The position numbers and the translations under genes were made by a program. From positions 124,001 to 188,000 of the forward strand of contig NZ_PVTJ01000001.1 in assembly GCF_003002955.1 (NCBI RefSeq): a stretch of DNA of 64,000 nt, read 5' to 3'. The number at the start of each line of letters is the position of its first letter. Position 1 is the stretch's first letter. The notes beneath the pieces were generated by a model. The model was not told the origin of the DNA and searched no databases. It saw only the letters and a list, made by a program, of their open reading frames with translations. This document shows positions 9,657-17,529 of this stretch, piece by piece. Source of the DNA: Glycomyces artemisiae. Its GTDB lineage: Bacteria > Actinomycetota > Actinomycetes > Mycobacteriales > Micromonosporaceae.

Positions 9657-10535
9657 TCACGTCCTGCGGTGCGACACCGCCGCGGCCGTGGCCGCGAGGG
9701 CCTTCGCGGTGCGCTTGCGCTGCTTGGCCGCGACCCCCACGAACAGGCAGTCGACGACCATGAGCTGCGCGATGCGGGAGACGGTGGCGCCGGAGCGGAA
9801 CGTCGTCTCGCGCGCGGCGGTCGTGAGCACCAGGTCCGCGGTCTGCGCCAGCGGCGACCTGGCGTGGTTGGTGATCGCGATGGTGGCGGCCTCCCGGTCG
9901 CGGGCGGCCTCCAGGAACTCCACGGTCTCGGTGGTCGCGCCGGAGTGGGAGATCGCGACGGCGACGTCCTTGGGCCCGGCGAGGGCGCTGGCGACGAGCG
10001 CGGAGTGGACGTCGGGCCAGCTGAAGGCCACGGACCCGATGCGGTGCAGCTTCTTCACGAGGTCGGCGGCGACGATCCCCGAGGCCTCGACGCCGAACAC
10101 GTCGATGCGCCCGGCCGCCGCGAGCGCGTTGACGGCGGCCTCGCAGGCGGCGGTGTCGAGGGCGTTCGCGGTGTCGGTGATCGCGCCGACGTCGGCGTAC
10201 GAGATGGTGGCGATGATGCGGGACATGTCGGCGCCGGTGGGGATGTCGCCGCCCGCGATCTCGCGGTCGGGTCCGTCGCCGGTGCCGATGACGGCCTGCG
10301 CGGCGCGCATGCGCAGCTCGCGGTGGCCGGCGAGGCCGAGGGAGCGGCAGAAGCGCACCACGGTCGCCTCGGAGGTGCCCGCGGCGCGGGCGAGTTCGGT
10401 GATGGTCCGCGTGGAGGCGGCCTCGGGCTCGCGGATGATCTCTTGGGCGACCTTGGTCTCGGCCTTCGAGAGGGAAGGCAGGACCGACTTGATGAGCACC
10501 AGGAGGTTGGGCGCGTCGGTGCGGCTTGCTGGCAT
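9657..10535 (-). CDS. murR: MurR/RpiR-family transcriptional regulator
   Basis: RpiR-family regulator (292 aa from the ATG) with an N-terminal HTH (LSKAETKVAQEIIREPEAAS, then ATVVRFCRSLGLAGHREL) and a C-terminal SIS domain (DVFGVEASGIVAADLV, VAISHSGATTETVEFL) that binds phosphosugars. In known MurR proteins the ligand is MurNAc-6-phosphate, the MurQ substrate, so its place divergent to murQ fits that role. I chose the ATG because TACCGT lies 6 nt upstream, a leaderless arrangement; an upstream GTG would extend it by 11 residues. The operator candidate at 10604-10618 lies between it and murQ. Confidence 0.85.
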   Translation of the reverse strand: MPASRTDAPNLLVLIKSVLPSLSKAETKVAQEIIREPEAASTRTITELARAAGTSEATVVRFCRSLGLAGHRELRMRAAQAVIGTGDGPDREIAGGDIPTGADMSRIIATISYADVGAITDTANALDTAACEAAVNALAAAGRIDVFGVEASGIVAADLVKKLHRIGSVAFSWPDVHSALVASALAGPKDVAVAISHSGATTETVEFLEAARDREAATIAITNHARSPLAQTADLVLTTAARETTFRSGATVSRIAQLMVVDCLFVGVAAKQRKRTAKALAATAAAVSHRRT

Positions 10536-10603
10536 GACGTCACGGTACACCCGCGGGCGATTCGTCACGGTGCGGTGCGATTCTTCATTTGAGCCTCGAT
10601 GGG

Positions 10604-10630
10604 TGAAATTTTACTTCATTGCGCTACGCT
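10604..10630. promoter_or_regulatory. murR-murQ intergenic operator and murQ promoter
   Basis: TGAAATTTTACTTCA (10604-10618) is a near-palindrome matching TGAAA-N5-TTTCA at nine of ten arm positions. It covers the -35 region of a promoter whose -10 is TACGCT (10625-10630), 7 nt before the murQ GTG. A repressor here would block murQ directly and could also control the divergent regulator gene. Confidence 0.6.
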
Positions 10631-10637
10631 CGCAACT

Positions 10638-11564
10638 GTGAGTGAACCGACCGAGCGCCTCGAAGCGCGAACCCTGTTGGCAATGCTGGCGACCGAGCGC
10701 GCCGACCCGCGGTACGCGGGGATCGAGGGCCTGTCGACCCTCGACCTGGCGCGCACCATGAACGAGGCCGACGCGAGCGTCTCCGCCGCCGTCGCCGCGG
10801 TGCTCCCCGACGTGGCCGCCGCGATCGACGCCGTGGCCGACCGGCTCGCCAAGGGCGGGCGGCTGCGGTACGTCGGCGCCGGGACGGCCGGGCGGATGGC
10901 CGTCATGGACGCCGCCGAGTGCCCCCCGACGTTCTCGACCGACCCGGAGCTGATCAAGGCGATCATCGCGGGCGGCAAGGCCGCCGAGGGCGGCGCGGTC
11001 GAGGGCACCGAGGACGACGCGGCCGCGGGCGAGGCCGCGATGGTCGCCGACGGCATCGGCCCGGCCGACGCGGTCGTGGGCCTGGCCGCGAGCGGCCGCA
11101 CCCCCTTCGTCGTCGCAGCGGTCCGCGAGGCCAGGCGGCGCGGTGCGTTGACGGTGGGGCTGTCGTGCAACACGGGCACGGTGCTGTCGGAGGCGGCCGA
11201 GCACCGGATCGAGGTCGAGGTGGGGCCGGAGGTCGTGGCCGGGTCGACGCGGCTGAAGTCGGGGACGGCGCAGAAGTTCGTGCTCAACATGGTGTCGACG
11301 ATCAGCATGGTGCGGCTCGGGAAGGTCTACCGGAACTACATGGTGGACATGAAGGTCGCGAACCAGAAGCTCGCCGCGCGCGCGGTGCGCATGATCCGCG
11401 AGATCACCGGCGCCGGCTCCGAGGAGGCCGAGGCCGCCCTGGCGGCCGCGGGCAACCGCGTGAAGACCGCGGTGGTGATGCTCGAACTCGGCATCGGCGC
11501 CGCGGACGCGGAGGCGAAGCTGGAGCTGGCGGACGGGAGGCTCTCGGGGGCGCTGGCGGCCTGA
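10638..11564 (+). CDS. murQ: N-acetylmuramic acid 6-phosphate etherase
   Basis: MurQ (308 aa) cleaves the lactyl ether of MurNAc-6-phosphate to give GlcNAc-6-phosphate and D-lactate in the cytoplasm. It starts EPTERLEARTLLAML..TERADPRY, has the SIS-fold signature GAGTAGRMAVMDAAECPPTF, the SGRTPFV phosphosugar loop, and VGPEVVAGSTRLKSGTAQK near the C-terminal half. Length is typical. The GTG at 10638 is preferred because it gives the canonical N-terminus and sits 7 nt after a TACGCT box. NagA and NagB, the next steps, are not in the window. Confidence 0.95.
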   Translation: MSEPTERLEARTLLAMLATERADPRYAGIEGLSTLDLARTMNEADASVSAAVAAVLPDVAAAIDAVADRLAKGGRLRYVGAGTAGRMAVMDAAECPPTFSTDPELIKAIIAGGKAAEGGAVEGTEDDAAAGEAAMVADGIGPADAVVGLAASGRTPFVVAAVREARRRGALTVGLSCNTGTVLSEAAEHRIEVEVGPEVVAGSTRLKSGTAQKFVLNMVSTISMVRLGKVYRNYMVDMKVANQKLAARAVRMIREITGAGSEEAEAALAAAGNRVKTAVVMLELGIGAADAEAKLELADGRLSGALAA

Positions 11565-11592
11565 GGGCACGCCGGCTCGGGCGCGGCCTTCG

Positions 11593-11719
11593 GCCGCCCC
11601 CGGTTCAACTGTGCCTGCGGGGTACGACATCCGCCGGCCGCGGCGGCATTCGGGTACGCCGCGTCGGCGGGTGCACGGCGCCGCCCCCGGTTCGACTGTG
11701 ACTGATGGGTGTGACAGTC
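11593..11719 (+). repeat. Pair of about 40-bp imperfect direct repeats between murQ and the kinase gene
   Basis: The 21-mer GCCGCCCCCGGTTCAACTGTG (11593-11613) recurs with one change at 11680-11700, and similarity continues about 19 nt further in both copies (ending GACA). The copies are 87 bp apart in a noncoding stretch between convergent genes. No function is evident. Confidence 0.7.
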
Positions 11720-11759
11720 GCGGCGGGGGCGGCGGTTTCGCGGTGGGAGTCGTGCGTGT

Positions 11760-12713
11760 CTAGCGCCAGGCGAGCTGGCGGTGGAGGCGGACGCGTTCGG
11801 CCGGGTCGGTGACGAATGCGCTGGCGGCCATCCAGGCGGCGCCGATGGCGGGATCGGTGGCCTTGCTGATGCCGGCCTTGGGGTAGACCAGCCGGAAGCG
11901 CTCCTGGAGGAGCGCGGCGATGGGGGTGGGTCGGGTCAGGAGGCTGCCGGCCATGACGATCGGCAGTTCGCGGTCGACGACGTAGGAGACCGATTCGGCC
12001 AGGTGGCCCACGGCCCGCGCGACGATCGACTCGGCGACCGCGTCGCCGCCGTCGGCGGCCTCGCAGACCAGGGCCGCGAAGCGCGACAGGCGGACGGGCG
12101 GGTCCGCCATGCACTTGGCGACGAGCGCGCCGGAGCGGCGCTTGTCGGGGGCGATGGCGGCGATGATGGCCTCGACAAGGCGTCCGCCGGGGCCGTTGCC
12201 GTCGATGTGGCGCAGGGCCGCGCGCACGGCCTCGCGGCCGAGCCAGAACCCCGAGCCCGCGTCGCCGAACAGCCAGCCGTAGCCGTCGGAGCGCAAGGCC
12301 GGGGTGCGGTCGCGGATCGCGAACGCCACCGCGCCCGTCCCGGAGACGATCACGGTCCCGTCGGCGGCCGAGGACCCGGCCGCGAACGCGATGACCGCGT
12401 CCGAGACCACCTCGACCTCGCAGGCGGTCGCGAAGCGCCGCTTGAGGTCCGCGGAGAGTTCCCGCACCTCCTCGGTCAGCGACAGCGCGCCCGCGGTGCC
12501 GACGCACACCGAGCCGACCTCGGCCGGGTCGATGCCGCCGAGGGCCCGCTGGAACGCCAGGGCCATGTTGGACAGGGCGATCTCCCGGTCGCCGCCCACC
12601 GGATTGGCCGGTCCGGACGCGCCGGTGCCGAGCTGCGCGCCGCTCTCATCGATGAGGACGGCGCGGCTGCTGGTCCCGCCGGCGTCAAGGCCGACGGCGA
12701 GTCTTGCATGCAT
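11760..12713 (-). CDS. BadF/BadG/NAGK-family amino-sugar kinase (probable MurNAc/GlcNAc kinase)
   Basis: ASKHA-fold kinase of the BadF/BadG/BcrA/BcrD family (317 aa), the family of N-acetylglucosamine kinase and MurK. The phosphate-1 motif GLDAGGTSSRAVLID is at residues 8-22, a second nucleotide motif GTGAVAFAI follows, and DAGSGFWLGREAVRAAL is typical of NAGK. Next to murQ and an ABC importer, it probably phosphorylates imported MurNAc (and perhaps GlcNAc) at O6, which MurQ requires. This replaces the PTS step used by E. coli. Substrate is inferred from context. A GAGGA box lies 12 nt before the ATG; it is divergent to the RpiR gene. Confidence 0.82.
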   Translation of the reverse strand: MHARLAVGLDAGGTSSRAVLIDESGAQLGTGASGPANPVGGDREIALSNMALAFQRALGGIDPAEVGSVCVGTAGALSLTEEVRELSADLKRRFATACEVEVVSDAVIAFAAGSSAADGTVIVSGTGAVAFAIRDRTPALRSDGYGWLFGDAGSGFWLGREAVRAALRHIDGNGPGGRLVEAIIAAIAPDKRRSGALVAKCMADPPVRLSRFAALVCEAADGGDAVAESIVARAVGHLAESVSYVVDRELPIVMAGSLLTRPTPIAALLQERFRLVYPKAGISKATDPAIGAAWMAASAFVTDPAERVRLHRQLAWR

Positions 12714-12770
12714 GTATGAGGGTCCTCGCTTCTCGCGCTACCAGCAGTATCCGCTCTAGGTGCAAACCAG

Positions 12771-12818
12771 TAAAAAAAATTCTCACGAACTTGACACGAG
12801 TGTGGCATAGGTAATAGT
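12771..12818. promoter_or_regulatory. Promoter with MurR-like operator, kinase/ABC intergenic region
   Basis: TAAAAAAAATTCTCA (12771-12785) matches TGAAA-N5-TTTCA at eight of ten arm positions. It lies 5 nt before the -35 box TTGACA (12791-12796); a -10 is likely within TAATAGTT (12812-12819). The order palindrome-CNNNC-TTGAC is the same as at 7955-7980. It could also repress the divergent kinase gene. Confidence 0.55.
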
Positions 12819-12851
12819 TTTTCTTGAATCCACCTCCCGAAAGGGTCACCC

Positions 12852-13784
12852 ATGGACCGAACCCGGACAGAAGCCCCGCCCGCCCCAGCGGATGCGGGCG
12901 TCCTCGAACGGATCCGCTTGGGCGCGAACGACCTGTCCGAGGCAATGTCCAAAGTGGCCGACCAGGTCTTGGCCGACCCCGAAGCCGCGGCCCGGGCGAC
13001 GATCATGGATCTCGCCGAGCTGTCGGGCACCTCCCCAGGAACCATCACACGATTCTGCCGTCACCTCGGATACGACGGTTACGCGGCCCTCCGGGTCGCC
13101 ATCGCCACCGAGACCGGCAGGGCCTCGGCCAGGCACGAGACCGGCTGGGACGTCAACATCGGCCGCGAGATCGGCCCCGAGGACCCGCTCGACCGAGTCC
13201 TCAAGCAGCTCATCACGATCGACGCCGCGATGCTCCGCGGCACCATGGACCTCCTCGACCTCGCCGCCGTCGAGCGCGTCGCCGCCAGCGTCGCGGACGC
13301 CCGCCGCGTCGACGTCTACGGCGTCGGCTCCAGCGCCATCGTCGCCCGCGAGCTCCAGATGGGCTTCTACCGCACCGGCGTCGCCGCCTGGGCCTGGACC
13401 GAGGTCCACGACGCGCTCGCCAGCGCCGCGATCCTCGGCCCCGGAGACGTGGCCATCGCCGCCTCCATGTCGGGCACCACGGTGGAGATCGTGGAGATGC
13501 TCTCGGAGGCGGGGAGCCGCGGCGCGCTCACGGTGGCGCTCACGGCGTTCCCGGACTCGCCGATCGCCGAGATCGCCGACGTCGTGCTCGTGTCCGCGTC
13601 CCGCCAGACCGGGCACCGCGCAGACCTGCTGGCCGCCAGGCACTCCCAGCTGCTGGTGGCCGACCTCGTCCACATAGCCGTCGCGCAGCGGCGCTTCCCG
13701 GAGGCCAGCGAGGCCCTGGAATCGCGTGCGCGAGCCGTGGTCGGCCACCGACCGACGCCGCGGCCCCGGAACGGCGCCGGCTGA
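12852..13784 (+). CDS. Second MurR/RpiR-family regulator, first gene of the ABC operon
   Basis: RpiR-family protein (310 aa) with an N-terminal HTH (LSEAMSKVADQVLADPEAAA, GTITRFCRHLGYDGYAALR) and a C-terminal SIS domain (DVYGVGSSAIVARELQMGFY, IAASMSGTTVEIVEML). It is clearly related to but not a copy of the regulator at 9657. It begins the importer operon 54 nt ahead of the binding-protein gene, so it probably controls sugar uptake and its own synthesis. GAAAGGG lies upstream of the ATG. The true ligand (MurNAc-6-P, GlcNAc-6-P) cannot be told from sequence. Confidence 0.87.
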   Translation: MDRTRTEAPPAPADAGVLERIRLGANDLSEAMSKVADQVLADPEAAARATIMDLAELSGTSPGTITRFCRHLGYDGYAALRVAIATETGRASARHETGWDVNIGREIGPEDPLDRVLKQLITIDAAMLRGTMDLLDLAAVERVAASVADARRVDVYGVGSSAIVARELQMGFYRTGVAAWAWTEVHDALASAAILGPGDVAIAASMSGTTVEIVEMLSEAGSRGALTVALTAFPDSPIAEIADVVLVSASRQTGHRADLLAARHSQLLVADLVHIAVAQRRFPEASEALESRARAVVGHRPTPRPRNGAG

Positions 13785-13838
13785 CCGCCCGACCGATCTG
13801 CACCAACACCCTCTACCCCCAACTCAGGAGCGAAACCC

Positions 13839-15233
13839 ATGAGGACAACCCGCCCGATATTCAACCGCCGCAACCTGCTCGGGGCCACCGCCGCCGGACT
13901 GGCGGCCTCCTCCCTGGGCGCGTGCGCGACCAGCGGCAGCGACGACGACGCCGAGGAGGTGACGGTCGGCGACGACGCCGAGAACCCGTTCGGCGTCGAC
14001 CCGGCCGCGCCCCTGGACGTCGTCATCTTCGACGGCGGCTTCGGCAACGAGTACGCCGTCGCGCACCAGGCGATCTACAACGAGGCGTTCCCGGACGCGG
14101 AGATCACGCACCTGGCGACGCAGGCGATCGCCGAGACCCAGCAGCCGCGCTTCGCCGAGGGCAAGCCCGCCGACGTGCTCGACAACTCGGGCGCGCAGCA
14201 GATCCCGATGGACTCCCTCGTCTCGGACGGGGAGCTGGCGGAGCTGACGCCGCTGCTCGACGCGCCCTCCTACGACGACCCGTCGGTGACCGTGCGGGAC
14301 ACCCTGCGGGACGGCGTGCTCACCTCGGGCACGTTCAACGGCGAGGTGTACGCGCTGAACTACGTGTTCTCGGCGTGGACGGTCTGGTACGACGCCAAGC
14401 TGTTCCGCGACCAGGGCTGGACGCCGCCGACGACGTGGGAGGAGATGCTCGCGCTCTGCCCCGTGATCAAGGAGGCGGGGATCGCGCCGTGGACGTACGC
14501 CGGACAGCACCCGGTGTACCTGTACGACCTGCTGCTCATCCTCGCGGGCCGCCACGGCGGCGTCGAGGTCATCAAGGCGATCGACGAGCTCGAACCCGAC
14601 GCGTGGCGCAACGAGTCGGTGGTCAAGGCCGCCGAGGCGCTCGCGGCGCTCTACACCGAGGGCTACATCCTCGAAGGCACGCCGGGCATCGACCACATCC
14701 AGTCGCAGACGGCGTTCAACGAGCGCAAGGCCGCGTTCATCCCGTGCGGGTCGTGGCTGCCGAACGAGCAGGCGTCGATCGCGCCCGCGGACTTCGAGTA
14801 CATGCCGATGGGCGTGCCGCCGTTCGAGGGCTCGGTGCAGCCGGGCCTGATCAGCGCGGGCGGCGACGAGCCGTTCGTGGTGCCGAAGAACGCCACGAAC
14901 CTCGCGGGCGCGTACGAGTACCTGCGGATCATGCTCTCCAAGGAGGGCGCGCAGATCTTCGGCGACACCGTGCAGGCGGCGACGATCGTCAAGGGCGTGG
15001 AGCTGGACAACCCGGCCGCCAAGGCGACCGACGCGCTCGTGTCCAATCCGGACGACCTGTTCCAGCCGCAGTTCCGGTTCTGGTACACGAAGATGAACGA
15101 GGAGGTCCGGCCCGCGCTCGGATCGCTGCTGTCGGGCGAGTCCACCGCGGCGGAGTTCATCGACCGGATGCAGACCGTGGCCGACGAGACGGCCGCCGAC
15201 GACACCATCGAGAAGTTCCACCACGAGGACTAG
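13839..15233 (+). CDS. ngcE: Amino-sugar ABC transporter binding lipoprotein, NgcE-like
   Basis: Solute-binding lipoprotein (464 aa) of a carbohydrate ABC importer (family 1 extracellular binding fold). The N-terminus combines a twin-arginine motif (NRRNLLG) with a lipobox LGAC at Cys29, so it is probably Tat-exported and lipid-anchored outside the membrane. The mature part (VVIFDGGFGNEYA, DVLDNSGAQQIPMDSL, FNGEVYALNYVFSAWTVWYD) resembles from memory the NgcE GlcNAc/chitobiose-binding proteins of Streptomyces. In this cluster the ligand may be MurNAc, GlcNAc or a muro-disaccharide. It lies 54 nt after the RpiR gene. Confidence 0.75.
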   Translation: MRTTRPIFNRRNLLGATAAGLAASSLGACATSGSDDDAEEVTVGDDAENPFGVDPAAPLDVVIFDGGFGNEYAVAHQAIYNEAFPDAEITHLATQAIAETQQPRFAEGKPADVLDNSGAQQIPMDSLVSDGELAELTPLLDAPSYDDPSVTVRDTLRDGVLTSGTFNGEVYALNYVFSAWTVWYDAKLFRDQGWTPPTTWEEMLALCPVIKEAGIAPWTYAGQHPVYLYDLLLILAGRHGGVEVIKAIDELEPDAWRNESVVKAAEALAALYTEGYILEGTPGIDHIQSQTAFNERKAAFIPCGSWLPNEQASIAPADFEYMPMGVPPFEGSVQPGLISAGGDEPFVVPKNATNLAGAYEYLRIMLSKEGAQIFGDTVQAATIVKGVELDNPAAKATDALVSNPDDLFQPQFRFWYTKMNEEVRPALGSLLSGESTAAEFIDRMQTVADETAADDTIEKFHHED

Positions 15234-15260
15234 GTCCGCAGCGAGAGGAGGGCCTGGGTC

Positions 15261-16184
15261 GTGAAGCACGGCAGGTACCCGTTCATCCTGAGTTTCCTGG
15301 CGCTGCCGGTGGGACTCTACGCCTGGCTGGTGATCCTGCCGTTCGCCCAGGCCTTCCAGATCTCCCTGACCGACTGGTCGGGGTCGAGCAACTCCTTCGA
15401 CTACATCGGGTTCGACAACTACGTGAACCTGTTCAAGGACGAGCGGTTCGTCCTGCCCGCGCTGCGGCACACCGGGATCATCCTGGTGGTGCTGCCGGTG
15501 GCGACGATCGCGCTGGGCCTGTTCTTCGCGTTCATGCTGAACCTGGGCGGGCGCAGCCGCCAGGGCCGCATCGAGGGCGTGGCGGGCTCGCGGTTCCACA
15601 AGGTCGTGTACTTCTTCCCGCAGGTGCTGTCGGTCGCGATCGTCGGCATCCTGTGGAAGCAGGTGTACGCGCCGGAGAACTTCGGCGGGCTCATCACCGG
15701 AACGCTCTCGGCGATCGGGCTGCCGTCGCCGGTGAACGGGTTCCTCGCGGACAAGCGGTTCGTGCTGGCGGCCGTCATCGGGGTCCTGGTGTGGAGCGCG
15801 GTCGGGTTCTACCTGGTGTTCTTCTCCTCGGCGATGGCGTCGATCCCGCGCGACATCTACGAGGCGGCGATCATCGACGGGGCCGGGCGGTTCCAGATGT
15901 TCTTCAAGATCACGCTGCCGCTGCTGTGGGACTCGGTCCAGACCGCGTGGATCTACCTGTCGATCGTGGCGCTGGACGTGTTCGTGCTGGTGTACCTGAT
16001 GACGCCGGAGCAGGGCGGCCCCGACACGGCGAGCGAGGTCGTCGGCGGCGTCATCTGGAAGTACGCGTTCAAGCACGGCGAGCAGGCGTTCGCGTCGGCG
16101 ATCGGCGTGGTCCTGTTCTTCGCCGCGCTGTCCCTGGCCGTGGTGTCGCTGCGGTTCGGCCGCCGCGAGCAGATCGAGTACTGA
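15261..16184 (+). CDS. ngcF: ABC transporter permease 1 (NgcF-like)
   Basis: Inner-membrane permease (307 aa) of the MalF type. About six hydrophobic segments are visible, starting with FILSFLALPVGLYAWLVILP. The EAA loop that contacts the ATPase reads EAAIIDGAGRFQMFFKITLP near residues 200-220. GTG start after a GAGAGGAGG box; 27 nt after the binding protein. It pairs with the next permease. No ATPase gene is in the cluster. Confidence 0.88.
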   Translation: MKHGRYPFILSFLALPVGLYAWLVILPFAQAFQISLTDWSGSSNSFDYIGFDNYVNLFKDERFVLPALRHTGIILVVLPVATIALGLFFAFMLNLGGRSRQGRIEGVAGSRFHKVVYFFPQVLSVAIVGILWKQVYAPENFGGLITGTLSAIGLPSPVNGFLADKRFVLAAVIGVLVWSAVGFYLVFFSSAMASIPRDIYEAAIIDGAGRFQMFFKITLPLLWDSVQTAWIYLSIVALDVFVLVYLMTPEQGGPDTASEVVGGVIWKYAFKHGEQAFASAIGVVLFFAALSLAVVSLRFGRREQIEY

Positions 16185-16192
16185 GGTTCGAC

Positions 16193-17092
16193 ATGGCAAC
16201 CGAGACCCCCGTCAAGCCCCCGGCCGAGGCCCCCGCGAAGACGCGCGCCTCCGGCGCCCCGCGCGAGGGCGCCGTGCTCAACTTCTTCTCCCAGGGCTTC
16301 CTGTGGCTGTGGTCGCTCATGGTCATCGTGCCCGTGGTGTGGATCGTGATGTCCTCGTTCAAGACCACGCGGGAGATCGCGTCGGCGCCGCTGGCGCTGC
16401 CGGAGTCGTTCCACTGGCAGAACTTCGCGAACGCGTGGACGAACGGGCACATCGGCGCGTTCTTCCTGAACACGTTGCAGGTCATGGTCTTCAGCGTCAC
16501 CGGGACGATGCTCCTGGGCGCCATGGCCGCGTACGTGCTGGCCCGCTACCAGTTCTTCGGGAACCGGATCATCTACTTCGGGTTCGCCGCGGGGATGATG
16601 TTCCCGGTGTTCCTGGCCCTGTTCCCGCTGTTCAAGACCCTGGGGAACGTGGGCCTGCTGAACACCTACACCGGGCTCATCATCGTCTACATCGCCTATT
16701 CGCTGCCGTTCACGGTGTTCTTCCTGACCGCGTTCTTCCGCACGCTCCCAACTGGAGTGGCGGAAGCGGCGATCGTGGACGGCGCCGGACACTACCGGTT
16801 GTTCTTCCAGGTGATGCTGCCGATGGCGAAGCCGGGCCTGATCGCGATCACGATCTTCAACATCATCGGGCAGTGGAACCAGTTCCTGCTGCCGCTGGTC
16901 CTCATGGGCCGCAATCCCGACGACGCGGTCATCTCGCAGGGCCTGGCGAACCTCGCGATGCGCCAAGGGTACGAGGGCGACTCGGGCGCGCTGTTCGCCG
17001 GGACCGTGCTCGCGATGATCCCGATCTTCATCGCGTACGTGCTGTTCCAGCGCCAGATCCAGGAGGGCCTGACGGCCGGGGCCATCAAGTAG
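16193..17092 (+). CDS. ngcG: ABC transporter permease 2 (NgcG-like)
   Basis: MalG-type permease (299 aa) with an N-terminal Pro/Ala-rich cytoplasmic leader and six hydrophobic segments. The EAA loop reads EAAIVDGAGHYRLFFQVMLP. It starts 8 nt after the first permease and ends the operon; a terminator follows. As with Streptomyces NgcEFG and DasABC, a shared MsiK-type ATPase encoded elsewhere would have to energise it. Confidence 0.88.
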   Translation: MATETPVKPPAEAPAKTRASGAPREGAVLNFFSQGFLWLWSLMVIVPVVWIVMSSFKTTREIASAPLALPESFHWQNFANAWTNGHIGAFFLNTLQVMVFSVTGTMLLGAMAAYVLARYQFFGNRIIYFGFAAGMMFPVFLALFPLFKTLGNVGLLNTYTGLIIVYIAYSLPFTVFFLTAFFRTLPTGVAEAAIVDGAGHYRLFFQVMLPMAKPGLIAITIFNIIGQWNQFLLPLVLMGRNPDDAVISQGLANLAMRQGYEGDSGALFAGTVLAMIPIFIAYVLFQRQIQEGLTAGAIK

Positions 17093-17147
17093 GAGTCCCT
17101 TCTCGCAGCCGCGAGTGCATTCATGGATCGCTCGCATGGTTCCAGAT

Positions 17148-17192
17148 CAGACCCGGTGGCACCAATGACGGTGCTGCCGGGTCTGCATTTTT
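17148..17192 (+). terminator. Intrinsic terminator of the ABC operon
   Basis: Inverted repeat CAGACCCGG / CCGGGTCTG with an inner GGCACC/GGTGC extension, followed by five Ts. It closes the salvage cluster. Confidence 0.85.
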
Positions 17193-17275
17193 CAGGGAGC
17201 GGGTCTTTGCCTTTCTGGACCCGGGCCGCCGTAGCCCCTGCCGCCGCAGCACTTGCATTGGGGCAAGGGGTGGGT

Positions 17276-17425
17276 GGTGTGTGGTGGGGTGGGGCTGGGT
17301 GCTGTGGCTTTCGGGGTGTGTTGGGGCGCGGGTCTTTCTCGGCGGCGACAGCGGGGTGTGTGGTGGGGCGGGGTTGGGTTTTGCGGCTTTGGGGTGTGTT
17401 GGGGTGCGGGTTGTTTGGCGGCGAC
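17276..17425 (+). repeat. Duplicated about 72-bp G/T-rich repeat
   Basis: Two copies (17276-17349 and 17355-17425) both begin GGTGTGTGGTGGGG and end GGCGGCGAC, with roughly four-fifths of bases identical by eye. Runs of three or four Gs recur, so the plus strand could form G-quadruplexes. The stretch from 17193 to 17529 holds no gene that I can support. Confidence 0.75.
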
Positions 17426-17529
17426 GGGGAGATGTGGGAGGCGGTCCAGCTTGAATGCCGGGCCTGGGGCTGGGTGTGTGCCTTGCGTTCCTCCTCCCGC
17501 CCTGGTTGGCTGGCCCGGGGCGGGCGGGG

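Noticed and set aside
13824-16199. Very long open frame on the minus strand opposite the ABC importer genes
   Set aside because: High GC at third codon positions leaves long antisense frames open. The translation is low-complexity Arg/Leu/Asp, and the plus-strand genes have clear domains, starts and spacing.
12714-17192. DasR (dre) operator sites in the amino-sugar cluster
   Set aside because: I looked for TGGTCTAGACCA-like palindromes in the intergenic regions and saw none; the repeated palindrome has another sequence.
17276-17425. CRISPR-like array
   Set aside because: Only two degenerate copies almost directly adjoining each other, no spacers and no cas genes.
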